Below, piece after piece: positions 51,967 to 61,440 of a DNA stretch of 64,000 nucleotides. The notes beneath the pieces were generated by a model. The model had not been told where the DNA came from and made no database searches. It saw only the letters and a list, made by a program, of their open reading frames with translations. Origin of the DNA: Escarpia spicata (Eukaryota > Annelida > Polychaeta > Sabellida > Siboglinidae); assembly GCA_963995525.1 (NCBI GenBank), contig OZ023217.1, positions 4,232,783 through 4,296,782 of the forward strand, written 5' to 3'. Position 1 is the stretch's first letter; each line of letters opens with the position of its first letter. A program made the translations under genes and the position numbers.

Positions 51967-54900
51967 ATGGCGGGTAAGAAAATGTTGCGTCGTGAAGTAC
52001 TATGTTCAGCGGCGAAAAAGAACGTGACAAATTCCGGTCTACTACACGGGTAATTTTGGAAGAGCAGAAGGTACGATGGGATCGCCAGAAGGCTGACGTA
52101 AATCCGAAATCTGATCATAAACTGGCGGAAGTTCTGCTTGACACGTAAGTTTTTCGACTCGAATTCGCATCACCAGTGACAGTGTCAGTGTCAGTGACCA
52201 GGCATTACATCGTCGTCGTGTTCTATTGTCAGTGAGTTCCAAGTGAACATGGTGTCGTACAAATTATATTTTTATTTGAAGTATATTTGATGCCGATAGA
52301 TAAGTTGCATTTATATAGAAAGTCTCCCGTACGGGCATCATGTCGTTCACACGCACAGGCTCGGCCTCGGGACGTTATCGTCACTCACTGACACACACAC
52401 AGACACAGTGACAGTCCATACTCCTTGATGCTAGCCCGGGCTAGGGCCAAGGCGTAATCGTAAGCTAGGTAGAATGGTAACCCGGTAAAAAATAGGAAGG
52501 GAATGGAATATGAAGTAGATTACGTAGCTCAAACATCGCCCATCTAGTCGACAAAATTATTGTCTGGAACGGGTATAATTATCGTCGTGTCCTAACTTCG
52601 TGCATCGCGTAATACCGTGCCCTGCCAACGTCATATTGGGAATTTTATGTCAATTTGTTAAATTCCATCTGAGACCGAGTCGGTGCCTGTGGGTTAAAGA
52701 CAAAGTTTTTTTTATTAAAATGGCAGCTAGCTTCAGCTGCAATTGTTAATAAACCTGGTTGAAATGTCATCATCCGTTATAAGAGTGTAATTTTTGAATA
52801 TTCGCCTACAAAATTGTATCCCCCGACTGTTTTTAGCAATCGTTCACATTGGTGAAATAGAATAGCATTTTAAATGACATGTTTTTTATGTCAACAAGAT
52901 AATTTGCATAAATTTTTACACAACAACCTTTTATTACCTCTGTTTTTGCAGCCGATTCACCATCATCCCAACCTGTGGCAGGGCCTTCATCCATACCTTC
53001 ACCAGTTGCAGGCCCATTACAGAAACTAGACATCATGCATATCTGTCGTGTACTGGCCGTGGGCTGTGCGTACAGCGACATTATGGAATGAAGATTCTCG
53101 TAGAGAAAGTACGAACACGTTTATTGTGACACATTGAGATGTAAAAGGAAAAGAGGAAACGGGGCATGGTAAACGGTTCCGCGATCAAGGATCTAACATT
53201 CCTCCCCCTTTAAGAAGAACATAATTAGTATAATTATTAAAATGTAAACTTTTAACGCAAACAAGAGTCCCTTATACGTATCAATGTCATATCTAAGATA
53301 GCCAGTATGCCATTGTTTATAGTACTAATCTAGTGCTCTCGCGACTAGCCACATCTACCGAAACCTAGTCTATTCTGGCTATCTTGATCTATGCATTGTC
53401 CGTTATGACAAGTTCAATCTGTCCGGTGGCTTCACCACTCTGTGTGATCTTCTCAGCGGTACTACCACGTCTGGTACTACACAGGACTGTTGGTCTTGAG
53501 ATCACCTCTCCTGTGGCGGTACCCGTAGTCACGTCCGAGTTGCCAGATGATAGTGGTGTTGATGTTGTTCGCTCGAACCAAGGTAGTACTTCACGTTCTG
53601 CAAGCCTCGGTGGAAGTTGAGGTTCTTCAACCCTCAATGGTACCAGACGCTCTTCCGTCGCCTCGATCGGCCTTCTCTCGCGCAAATGATCCTGGTGACG
53701 CTTCCACACTCTGTCATCCTGCAGACGTACCTCGAAGGTCAGCGGACCCAGCCGGTTCTCTATCACCGCAGCGACCCATTTCGGTTGTCCCTGAAAGTTC
53801 AACGCCCAGACACAGTCTCCTGTCATGAAACTTCGCTCCACTGCTCTCTGGTCGTGGCGTTCTTTGTCTTCTTCCTGTTTGCGCAAGACTCGGTTCTGAA
53901 TGGATGGTCGTAGAAGATCCAGTCGTGTGCTCGGTGGTGTCTTCAACACAAACTCTGTTGGAGCTCTGTCGGTTGTAGCTTGTGGAGTTACCCTGTAGCG
54001 TGCTAGGAAGGTGTAGAGACGATCTTCTAGGTTGCCATTTGTCTTCTTCAACCCTGCTTTTACAGTCTGAACGGCGCGTTCAGCTAAGCCATTACTGGTT
54101 GGGTGATAAGGTGAAGACTTGATGTGTTTGATTCCGTTAGCTCGACAAAACTGTTCAAACTCCTCACTGGTGAAACAGCTTCCGTTATCTGATACCACTG
54201 TGCTTGGTAGACCCAAAATCGCAAACGTCTGTCTTAGCTTCGTGAGAGTTGCACTGGTTGTCGCAGCTGATACAACGTGTGCATCGATGTACTTGCTGTG
54301 AGCATCGACTATGCTGAGTATCATACGTCCCTCGAACGGTCCCGCATAATCAATGTGTATTCGATGCCACGTTCGTCCCGGCCATTCCCATGGATGCAGT
54401 GGTGCCACTGGTGGTTGTTTGCTGTGTATTTGGCATGTCGTGCAGTCCTTAACACACATCTCGATTTCAGCGTCCAAACCTGGCCACCAGAGGTAGCTTC
54501 GGGCTAACGCCTTCATCTTCACTATGCCCGGATGCGTCTCGTGTAGTTCTTTCAACAACGTGTCACGACCCTTTGGTGGTACGATGACTCTTGCTCCCCA
54601 CATCAGCACCCCGTGTTGGACACTCAGTTCGTCTTTCCTTCGAGAGTAACTCTCCCACTCGCGTGGTACATCGTTAGGCCATCCTCCTTCCACGAACCGT
54701 AGAACTTGTGACAGCATCGGATCGTTTGCTGTCCATTTAGCGATGTGTTCTGCCGTGATGGGTGTATCGTTCATGGTTGCAAGTGCTAGAACCACTTCCT
54801 CCGGGACTGGTACTCGTTCAGGAGTGTCTGGTAGCGGCAAGCGACTCAATCCGTCTGCATGACAGATACTCGTACCCGGTCTGTACTCCAGATGGTACTG

Positions 54901-57900
54901 ATAGTTGCTTAGTGTTAGTGCCCATCTCTGAATGCGTGCACTAGCCATTGCGGAGATGGCACGATCTTCCTTCAACAGCCCGACCAACGGCTTGTGGTCG
55001 GTCTGCAACGTGAAGTCCCTCCCGTAAAGGTACTTATGGAACTTGGATATCCCGAAGACCAACGACAACGCTTCCTTTTCCAGCTGTGCGTACTTCTTTT
55101 CCGCTGTGGAGAGAGAGCGTGATGCGTATGCGATAGGCTTGTCGCTGCCATCGGGCAATCTGTGTGACAGTACGCTTCCAATCCCGTAAGGAGATGCGTC
55201 ACTGCTCAAGATGATCGGGAGTTCAGGGTTGTAGTGTACAAGCACATCTGAAGAAACAAGCAGTGCCTTAGACTCATCGAAAGCCTTTTGTTGCGCCTGA
55301 CCCCACTTCCACTTTGTGTGTTGGCGTGTCATTTCATGCAGCGGAGCAAGCAGCGTAGCAAGCAGCGTACTGAGATTGCGCAAGAAGTTGTGATAGTAGT
55401 GAATGAGTCCTAGATAACTCCTCAACTCCTGTACATTCTGTGGTGCAGGCGCGTTCTGTACTGCTCGCACTTTGTCTTCCGTAGGATGAATACCTTCAGC
55501 ATCAATCGCATGACCTAGATAGGTGCACGATTTCTGACGAAACGCACATTTCTTCTTCTTCAGGCGTAACCCTGCGTCTTGTAGTCGCGTTAGCACAGTA
55601 GCCAGATTACGATCATGCTCTTCTGGCGTTCTTCCTGTGACCAGGATGTCGTCGAGGTAGACTACAGTCATGGGTATGTTCTGTAGTAACTGCTCCATGA
55701 TTATCTGGAAGATACCTGGAGAAGAACTCACACCGAAAGGCAGACGTTCGAATGCGAACAGCCCTTTCAACGTGTTGATTGTAGTCAACGGACGTGATTC
55801 TTCATCCAGTACGACCTGTTGATACGCATGGCTCATGTCCAGCGTTGTGTACAGTGTACCACCTGTTAATTTTGTAAACAGATCAGATACGTTCGGGATC
55901 GGGTACTTGTCTACCTTGACGGCTCTGTTGATGGTTACCTTATAGTCGCCACAGATTCTGACTGCGCCGGTAGACTTCAAGACCGGTACAATGGGCGCGG
56001 CCCACTCAGAATACTCCACAGGACGGATGATTCCGGCCTTCTGCATACGATCTAACTCGTCCTCTACTTTGGCTCGTAAAGCAAGAGGTACAGGTCGAGG
56101 TTTACAATACCTCGGTTTAACCGTGTCATCAACGTAGAACTTCGCAGTCAGCCCCTTTAGAGTGCCTAGTCCCTCACTGAACATTGATTCGTAAGGCTTT
56201 AGGAAGTCCTCTCTGTCTACCTGGTTCACGGTAGCCCAGTTCACTTTCAACACTGTTAGCCAGTCCCTTCCCAGCAGGTTAGGTCCCGACCCAGGCACTA
56301 CGATTGCCTGCAGCCTGTGCTGTTGATTGTTGTGACAAACGTTCACCTGCGCTCGCCCTAAAGGCTCAATTGTGGTACCTGCGTACGTTCGCAACCTCGG
56401 AACGTTACGCGTGTCGAGAGTGAGCACAGATGTCTTGCAGATTTTAGCCCACTCATCCCCCGATATAAGCGAAACTGCTGCTCCGGTATCTATCTCCATA
56501 GCCACTTCACTTCCCTCTATCTGGACATTGCAAATGTACGGTGGTATGGTGTGGGTGGTACTTGCATGATACAGGCCAAGTGTGTATGTGTCTTCACATA
56601 ACTTGTCATTGCGTTGCGAGTGTGTGTCATTTTCTACTAAGTGTGTCTGTTGAGTGTTTGCATTGCACACATTAGCAAAGTGATTTAGCTTTTGACACTT
56701 GTAGCATCTCCTGCCCCAAGCTTTGCACATTCGCCGATCGTCGTGTGGCGGTCCACCACAGCCTGAGCATGCTGGTGCTGCCCCCTTGTGACGTCTGTAC
56801 TCTCGACTGGTCGATCGTCTCGACGTGGCGTCCCTTGGCGATCAGGCGGAAAACGCTTTCTTGGTGGATTGCTATCTCTGTGTGTCGCCACCTGGCAACC
56901 AAAGCTGAAACCTCCACGTGAAGAGTTGCGCCGCCCCTCGTCATTCGATACGGCGTGGACAGGCCTCGGTACGGTCGAAAAAGAGTTTCTCATGATTTTC
57001 GACTGCTGTAGCGTAGCTTCCAGTGTGCGCCCGAACGTCAGTAACTTCTCTAGCGTGATTGTAGGTTCACTTAACCCCTTGTCACGCACTTTTGACATGG
57101 CACATTTTTGGATGATTTGCGACTTCACTTCTCTGTCTTTCTCATGGAACTTACAGTTTTTGGCTAGTTGCTGCAATCGTGCATTGAATTGGTCCAGCGT
57201 CTCTGACGACGTCTGTTCAGCCTGTCGGAACTTGAATATTTCATATTCTTCATTGCACTGCGGCCTGAAGTAAGCAGTGAGCTTCCGCTTGGTTTCTGCG
57301 AAATCATCATTTTCTGTCACCCCCACTGCTTCACTCAATTCAAACACTGCCTCACCAGCATAATGAAGCAACATCGCTCTCATTCTTGTATCGTTCTGAA
57401 TGTCTTTAGCCACCACAAAGTTCTCAAAGCGCCTCACCCAACATTCCCAACGATGGCCTGCGCTGTCAGTCGGCTCCAGCGAAAAATGTGCGACGTCAGC
57501 GACAGTTTCCATTTTCAACGTAGTCTAGTTCAAAGTAACTCGTAGAGTTGTCAGTTTACCTCGTCGCCAATTAATGTCGTGTACTGGCCGTGGGCTGTGC
57601 GTACAGCGACATTATAGAATGAAGATTCTCGTAGAGAAAGTACGAACACGTTTATTGTGACACATTGAGATGTAAAAGGAAAAGAGGAAACGGGGCATGG
57701 TAAACGGTTCCGCGATCAAGGATCTAACAATATCTCCATTGGGTAATTTTTCAGTTGCATATTTATAAATGTTAGTATTGCTTCACTGGAATGTTACTGT
57801 ATGATATTCTACTCTAATTTCTACAAGTAACATAAGTCATTATATTATGCATGCCTTGTTTAAGTTTTATTTGAGTTATGTGGTTCACATTTAAAAAAAA

Positions 57901-58104
57901 GTTAATTTTATGACATACCATTACATACTAATTTGTGGAGTTTAAACATATGTAGCCCTGTTTTGTCAACTAAACATAATTTCAGTAAGTATTTGTTTGT
58001 AGCCCTCTGTCATATGATGAAGACAGTGAGGAGGGCAACGATGATGATTCATCACAATGCACTGAGGATGCTTCATATGAGCTTGACATCAATGTCACTG
58101 AAAG
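51967..58104 (+). CDS. Unknown gene, N-terminus MAADSPSSQ, interrupted by a gypsy element
   Basis: Three exons join in phase: 51967-51973 (ATGGCGG, donor GTAAGA), 52952-53043 plus 57735-57742 (acceptor TTTGCAG, donor GG|GTAATT) and 58003-58104 (acceptor TTTGTAG, donor AG|GTACAC). The predicted product starts MAADSPSSQPVAGPSSIPSP, then KLDIMHISIG, then an acidic stretch (YDEDSEEGNDDDSS, ELDINVTE) and continues downstream. Serine/proline-rich then acidic: a disordered nuclear-type N-terminus, function unknown. Exon 2 is split by the retrotransposon at 53044-57729, with ATATC duplicated on both sides. Later exons are not seen; element B starts 434 bp after exon 3. Confidence 0.6.
52002..52144 (+). 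CDS. Possible alternative first exon (unknown)
   Basis: ATG at 52002, frame MFSGEKERDKFRSTTRVILE, then EQKVRWDRQKADVNPKSDHK and LAEVLLDT, donor AC|GTAAGT. The charged, helix-like composition looks like protein. It lies inside the first intron of the MAADSPSS gene, but its phase 2 end does not join exon 2 in the frame used there, so it may be an exon of another transcript. Family not recognised. Confidence 0.4.
52145..52951. other. Intron of the MAADSPSS gene, nothing recognised
   Basis: Non-coding sequence with a short CA-rich stretch near 52390-52410. Confidence 0.45.
53044..53198 (-). repeat. 3' LTR of the gypsy element
   Basis: 155 bp, identical to the other LTR except one G/A difference (about 53086 versus 57617). 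Confidence 0.96.
53389..56730 (-). CDS. pol: gypsy pol polyprotein (protease, RT, RNase H, integrase)
   Basis: 1,113 codons from the first Met; the frame is open upstream to about 56850. In order: zinc knuckle CYKCQKLNHFANVC (residues 9-22), aspartic protease with DTGA (81-84), reverse transcriptase with TLDMSHAY (Asp298) and YLDD (358-361), RNase H with SSDAS (Asp511), EKEAL and TDHK (Asp578), integrase zinc domain (His730, His733, Cys763, Cys766), and catalytic core Asp794, Asp848, Glu884 with 35 residues between the last two. A GPY/F-like end (LGPLTFEVRL) follows. No internal stop or missing catalytic residue is visible, so the enzyme could be active. Length and order match Ty3/gypsy elements without env. 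Confidence 0.97.
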   Translation of the reverse strand: MCKAWGRRCYKCQKLNHFANVCNANTQQTHLVENDTHSQRNDKLCEDTYTLGLYHASTTHTIPPYICNVQIEGSEVAMEIDTGAAVSLISGDEWAKICKTSVLTLDTRNVPRLRTYAGTTIEPLGRAQVNVCHNNQQHRLQAIVVPGSGPNLLGRDWLTVLKVNWATVNQVDREDFLKPYESMFSEGLGTLKGLTAKFYVDDTVKPRYCKPRPVPLALRAKVEDELDRMQKAGIIRPVEYSEWAAPIVPVLKSTGAVRICGDYKVTINRAVKVDKYPIPNVSDLFTKLTGGTLYTTLDMSHAYQQVVLDEESRPLTTINTLKGLFAFERLPFGVSSSPGIFQIIMEQLLQNIPMTVVYLDDILVTGRTPEEHDRNLATVLTRLQDAGLRLKKKKCAFRQKSCTYLGHAIDAEGIHPTEDKVRAVQNAPAPQNVQELRSYLGLIHYYHNFLRNLSTLLATLLAPLHEMTRQHTKWKWGQAQQKAFDESKALLVSSDVLVHYNPELPIILSSDASPYGIGSVLSHRLPDGSDKPIAYASRSLSTAEKKYAQLEKEALSLVFGISKFHKYLYGRDFTLQTDHKPLVGLLKEDRAISAMASARIQRWALTLSNYQYHLEYRPGTSICHADGLSRLPLPDTPERVPVPEEVVLALATMNDTPITAEHIAKWTANDPMLSQVLRFVEGGWPNDVPREWESYSRRKDELSVQHGVLMWGARVIVPPKGRDTLLKELHETHPGIVKMKALARSYLWWPGLDAEIEMCVKDCTTCQIHSKQPPVAPLHPWEWPGRTWHRIHIDYAGPFEGRMILSIVDAHSKYIDAHVVSAATTSATLTKLRQTFAILGLPSTVVSDNGSCFTSEEFEQFCRANGIKHIKSSPYHPTSNGLAERAVQTVKAGLKKTNGNLEDRLYTFLARYRVTPQATTDRAPTEFVLKTPPSTRLDLLRPSIQNRVLRKQEEDKERHDQRAVERSFMTGDCVWALNFQGQPKWVAAVIENRLGPLTFEVRLQDDRVWKRHQDHLRERRPIEATEERLVPLRVEEPQLPPRLAEREVLPWFERTTSTPLSSGNSDVTTGTATGEVISRPTVLCSTRRGSTAEKITQSGEATGQIELVITDNA
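56685..57518 (-). CDS. gag: gypsy gag-like protein
   Basis: 277 codons starting MKMETVADVAHFSLEPTDSA about 50 bp after the primer-binding site. A helical capsid-like region (WECWVRRFENFVVAKDI, LLHYAGEAVFEL, LTAYFRPQCNEEYEIFKFRQ, ETLDQFNARLQQLAKNCKF) is typical of the Mag/retrotransposon gag family and is followed by a basic, Arg-rich tail. The zinc knuckles expected at its end are not in this frame; they are read in the -1 frame that continues into pol, overlapping from about 56850 to 56685. Confidence 0.9.
   Translation of the reverse strand: MKMETVADVAHFSLEPTDSAGHRWECWVRRFENFVVAKDIQNDTRMRAMLLHYAGEAVFELSEAVGVTENDDFAETKRKLTAYFRPQCNEEYEIFKFRQAEQTSSETLDQFNARLQQLAKNCKFHEKDREVKSQIIQKCAMSKVRDKGLSEPTITLEKLLTFGRTLEATLQQSKIMRNSFSTVPRPVHAVSNDEGRRNSSRGGFSFGCQVATHRDSNPPRKRFPPDRQGTPRRDDRPVESTDVTRGQHQHAQAVVDRHTTIGECAKLGAGDATSVKS
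57575..57729 (-). repeat. 5' LTR of the gypsy element
   Basis: 155 bp. The primer-binding site follows on the minus strand at 57569-57559. Confidence 0.96.
57743..58002. other. Intron of the MAADSPSS gene
   Basis: Non-coding, AT-rich, bounded by donor GTAATT and acceptor TTTGTAG. Confidence 0.55.
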
Positions 58105-58537
58105 GTACACATTACTCTTAGTCAATGTAACATGGAAGAAAATTAGAAGAAATTAAATTTAGCATGAATGAAGTTGCATAATACTGGGCCAAATTGTGGT
58201 GTCCTGTAACTTATGCTATATTTACTCCATAACCAGCTTCTTTGAGGACAGTTCCTGTTGATAACATTTGGCCTGTATCTTAGGCCCATGAAGAAAGAAG
58301 AGACACAAAAACACATCCTGCCTGTTTATTGTTGTTTGAAAAAATTATGATTGTGGTGGATAACATAAGTTATAGTGACTGTAACTTATGTTGTCCACCA
58401 TTTCAGGTACAGAGTCTGATTATTCTTAACATTTTAAAAGTCTTGGTTGGCCATCATCGAATAATATAGATTCAAACACACAGGGAAGCAACATGAATCA
58501 GAAATTTATCAGATGAAATTACTTATTGTAGCTTCCC
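58105..58537. other. Spacer before element B, nothing recognised
   Basis: Non-coding sequence. Contains a loose inverted repeat around GTTATAGTGACTGTAACTTATG near 58365-58395. Confidence 0.4.
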
Positions 58538-58869
58538 GGTGTACTGGTCTGGAAGGAGGTTCCGGTCTGAGAGTAAGTTCCGGTTCCGTTTTGCGTATTC
58601 ATGCTCGCGCAAGCGCAGCACATAAAAATCGACCAACTGTGAGCAATGTGACCTCAGGTGACCGATCAACTTTGACCCTTGCTCGACGCATTCGGTGACT
58701 GAGATATACAATTAATAATTTTTCGTTTGCTGTAGCGACCGTTACTCCACCGACCTATTTGCCCCCTACGTTGCTAAACAGGATCGTACATATGCGTGTG
58801 ACAACTGTCTACAGGCACATTAGTTAGTGTCAGCTAGTTCACATATCTTTTGTTTAGAAGATACCTGTG

Positions 58870-59021
58870 ATGCAGCGGGAGAAAATAGGAGATGAGTACT
58901 GACGATACATGACTTGCATAAGGCATTATCTAGTCACCAAAAAGCACTTGGTGTGTGAAAAGCGAATGCGCAATGCTGTCTTGAAAGCTATGCAGCATGG
59001 CAAATATCAATCAAGTAGACG
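58870..59021 (+). pseudogene. Broken copy of the element A exon-like frame
   Basis: Begins MQREKIGDEY like A, then has TGA where A has CGA (a CpG-type change), and a 4-base insertion near KYQ shifts the end. It still keeps a GTGAGT donor. Confidence 0.7.
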
Positions 59022-60267
59022 GTGAGTAGACAGTCCAGCCCCAGGCCCACGGCCAGGCTAATAGTCTGTAGCTTAGCGTATAGTATACTATGCCATAAGC
59101 CAGCCTATTAATATGGGTCTCTTAAATGATATAGGTGTCAGAATAGGGGCCTAATTGTTTGACAGAAGTATAACTATGGAACGATGGCTGGATGCAATGA
59201 CGTGGCTATTAACACAGCTGCTCTGCAGGCTCACCGTTTATTACCTAGAATGGTTATTATTCTTATCTTTCTGTGGGTTGTACCTCTTGATTTCCTGAAC
59301 CATAAATAAATATTCCTTTGACAAAGCAGACACCCATGACAGACATTACAGGTTGGTGATTACTTTTTTGGCAAATATTAATAACAATTGCACTCAACCT
59401 AAGATGCCTAATGGCTTCAGTCTTATATGACCAAATGTACTGCTAGTTTGTCACTACTTTGTGTCACATAAAATTTACATTCCACGCCCATGGGAGCCAA
59501 ACCTTAATACACTGGCCCCCACGATAAGTGCTACTTGAAATTGGTTAATTGTGAATTATATTTTGTGAATATTCTTTCATCTGAAATTATTAACGCTATT
59601 AAACAATCGTTTTACTTAAAAATGTATAGGCCTAGCCTAGGGGCCTACCACTAAAATATACATCAACCTAAATACCAATGTATTTGACCATATATAGTGC
59701 AATTAATGAATGAAATAGATTAATAAATCATGGACAATCACTCGATATTAGTATTGCATTTAGCACAGGTACTTACATTGTTATTGTCACACTGTACTGT
59801 ATTTGTGTATGAATAAAGTGATGTTTTGTTTCTCAGAAGTAGACACAGTGACACATAAGCTTATTGACAGTGTGTGGGACTACTGTTACATGACAGTAAG
59901 GAATTTACTAATTCATTGTATCATACTGACTTGGTAGACTTTGTAGTGCTAAATTGTTTCAAGTGAATTATGACATTCTCTGCATAGTTTGCTCAGGCCC
60001 TTATCACTAGAATTTAGACCCCTGCTGCCCTAGGCTATGGCAGTGCAGCATCAGGTAACTTGTGTTGGTAATTTCATCCATCATTTATGTAGTAAGCTTT
60101 ACTGATAAATTGTAACAAATGAACAATACTATTTTATAGCATCTGCAAATTTTGTAAATGGCATTTATTAATAAATTGTATGTTTTTAATTGAAACTTGA
60201 AACTGGTTTCCTTTTTTAACATTGTTTATTTTAAATTAAGAGTACAACTGTAAATGCTAATGTCTCG

Positions 60268-60300
60268 GTATCTGTTGGTGGTTCAAATCCGCCAGGTAAA
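60268..60300 (+). other. tRNA-like T-arm inside element B
   Basis: GGTGG, loop TTCAAAT, CCGCC forms a 5-bp stem with a 7-base loop and includes a pol III B box GGTTCAAATCC (60280-60290). The counterpart in A (minus strand, 49588-49598) is the same. No full tRNA cloverleaf; likely a SINE head remnant. Confidence 0.45.
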
Positions 60301-60375
60301 TGCACAAACCTTTGCGCACAATTACCCCTGGCATGGGCTTATTGACCGATACATTGCATCTGCAAGTATGATTAT

Positions 60376-61440
60376 GTCCTGCCCTTCTGAGGTATGTCAA
60401 TTGTATGTTTACAAATGTTCACGCAACAAACACCCACACAATCAGCAGATAATCTGTTCTATTCATTTACAGTCCTTTGTGAAAAGTAGAACATTCTTAT
60501 ACCTAATCTACATTCCTCCTTTACTAATATAACTTCATGTCTTCTAGTACTTCTATCCTTCCTAACTGAGAACAAAGTATTTCTATCAATATTTTCATAA
60601 CCATTCAATATTTTAAACACTTCTATCTCATCTCCTTTCAATCTCCTGGACTCTAGTGTTGTTACACCATCTTCTTTTAGGTGTATTTCATAACTAAGAT
60701 CCCTCAGTTTTGGTATCATTTTAATCGCTCTGCTCTGTATTCTTTGTAGCATATCTATGACATTCTTGCGATATGGCCTCCACGCTTGTATACAATATTC
60801 TAATTGAGGCCTAACTACTGTTTTGTACAATTTATCTTTTTTTTACTTATACACTATATTTCACCTAATTAATCCAAGGATTTTATTTCCCTTTGTAGCT
60901 GCAATTCCGCACTACTTAAAAACCTTCATCTCAGCACTAGTGGTTAACCCAAAGTCCTTTTCTTTTACAGTTGTACTTAATACAATACCCCCCATTTATA
61001 TTGTACATTTTCGTTCCCATGTCCTGTGTGGAGGCATATACATTTCAAAAAATTGAACCACATTTGCCCCTTCTCAGACGATTTGATCAACCTGTCAAGA
61101 TCATCTTGTAAATGCTGTCTATCTACATAACGTTTAATCCTTCTGAACACTTTTGTATCATCCGAAAATTTCAACACCTTTCTTGTTATATCATCGTCCA
61201 AATCGTTGATATATATTAAGAATAATATAGGGCCCAGTACTGATTCCCGTGGTACCCCACTCAAAACTGATTTTCAGTTTGAATCCTCCCATCAACTACT
61301 ATCCGTTGTCTTCTGTCAATCAGCCATTTTTTTATCCAGTTATTTATACGATTTCCTATGCCATGGACCTATAGTTTAAGTAGTAATCGTTGATGTGGCA
61401 CTTTGTCGAAAGCTTTCTGAAAATGAAACGACCCTATTGT
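60376..61440 (-). mobile_element. CR1-like LINE fragment in element B
   Basis: Minus strand: [13 protein letters not shown] near 61410, SGVPRESVLGPILFLIYIND, KFSDDTKVFRRIK (catalytic SDD present), then after a shift RPQLEYCIQAWRPYRKNVID, KMIPKLRDLSYEIHLKEDGV and the FKILNGYENIDRN tail, ending at YLRRAG-like sequence near 60390. Same family as the copy at 1-695. Several frameshifts make it inactive. The expected 3' untranslated tail is absent at this junction. Confidence 0.85.

Larger units (their letters stand above)
53044..57729 (-). mobile_element. Mag-lineage Ty3/gypsy LTR retrotransposon, apparently complete
   Basis: 4,686 bp, transcribed from the minus strand. Two 155-bp LTRs (53044-53198 and 57575-57729) begin TG and end CA on the element strand and differ at a single base, so about 99.4% identical. 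ATATC target duplications are at 53039-53043 and 57730-57734. Next to the 5' LTR, after a 5-base gap, TGGCGACGAGG (57569-57559, minus) fits the 3' end of tRNA-Ser(GCU) as primer-binding site. A polypurine tract AAAGGGGGAGGAA (53211-53199, minus) precedes the 3' LTR. It carries gag and pol and no env. The lineage is inferred from primer type, short LTRs and domain sequence. Confidence 0.95.

Noticed and set aside
56788..57273. Plus-strand 161-codon frame over gag.
   Set aside because: Antisense shadow of the gypsy gag gene, which has the capsid-like motifs and the right position after the primer site.
60268..60300. Possible tRNA gene from the T-arm and B box.
   Set aside because: No acceptor, D or clear anticodon arms could be folded around it; treated as a SINE remnant.
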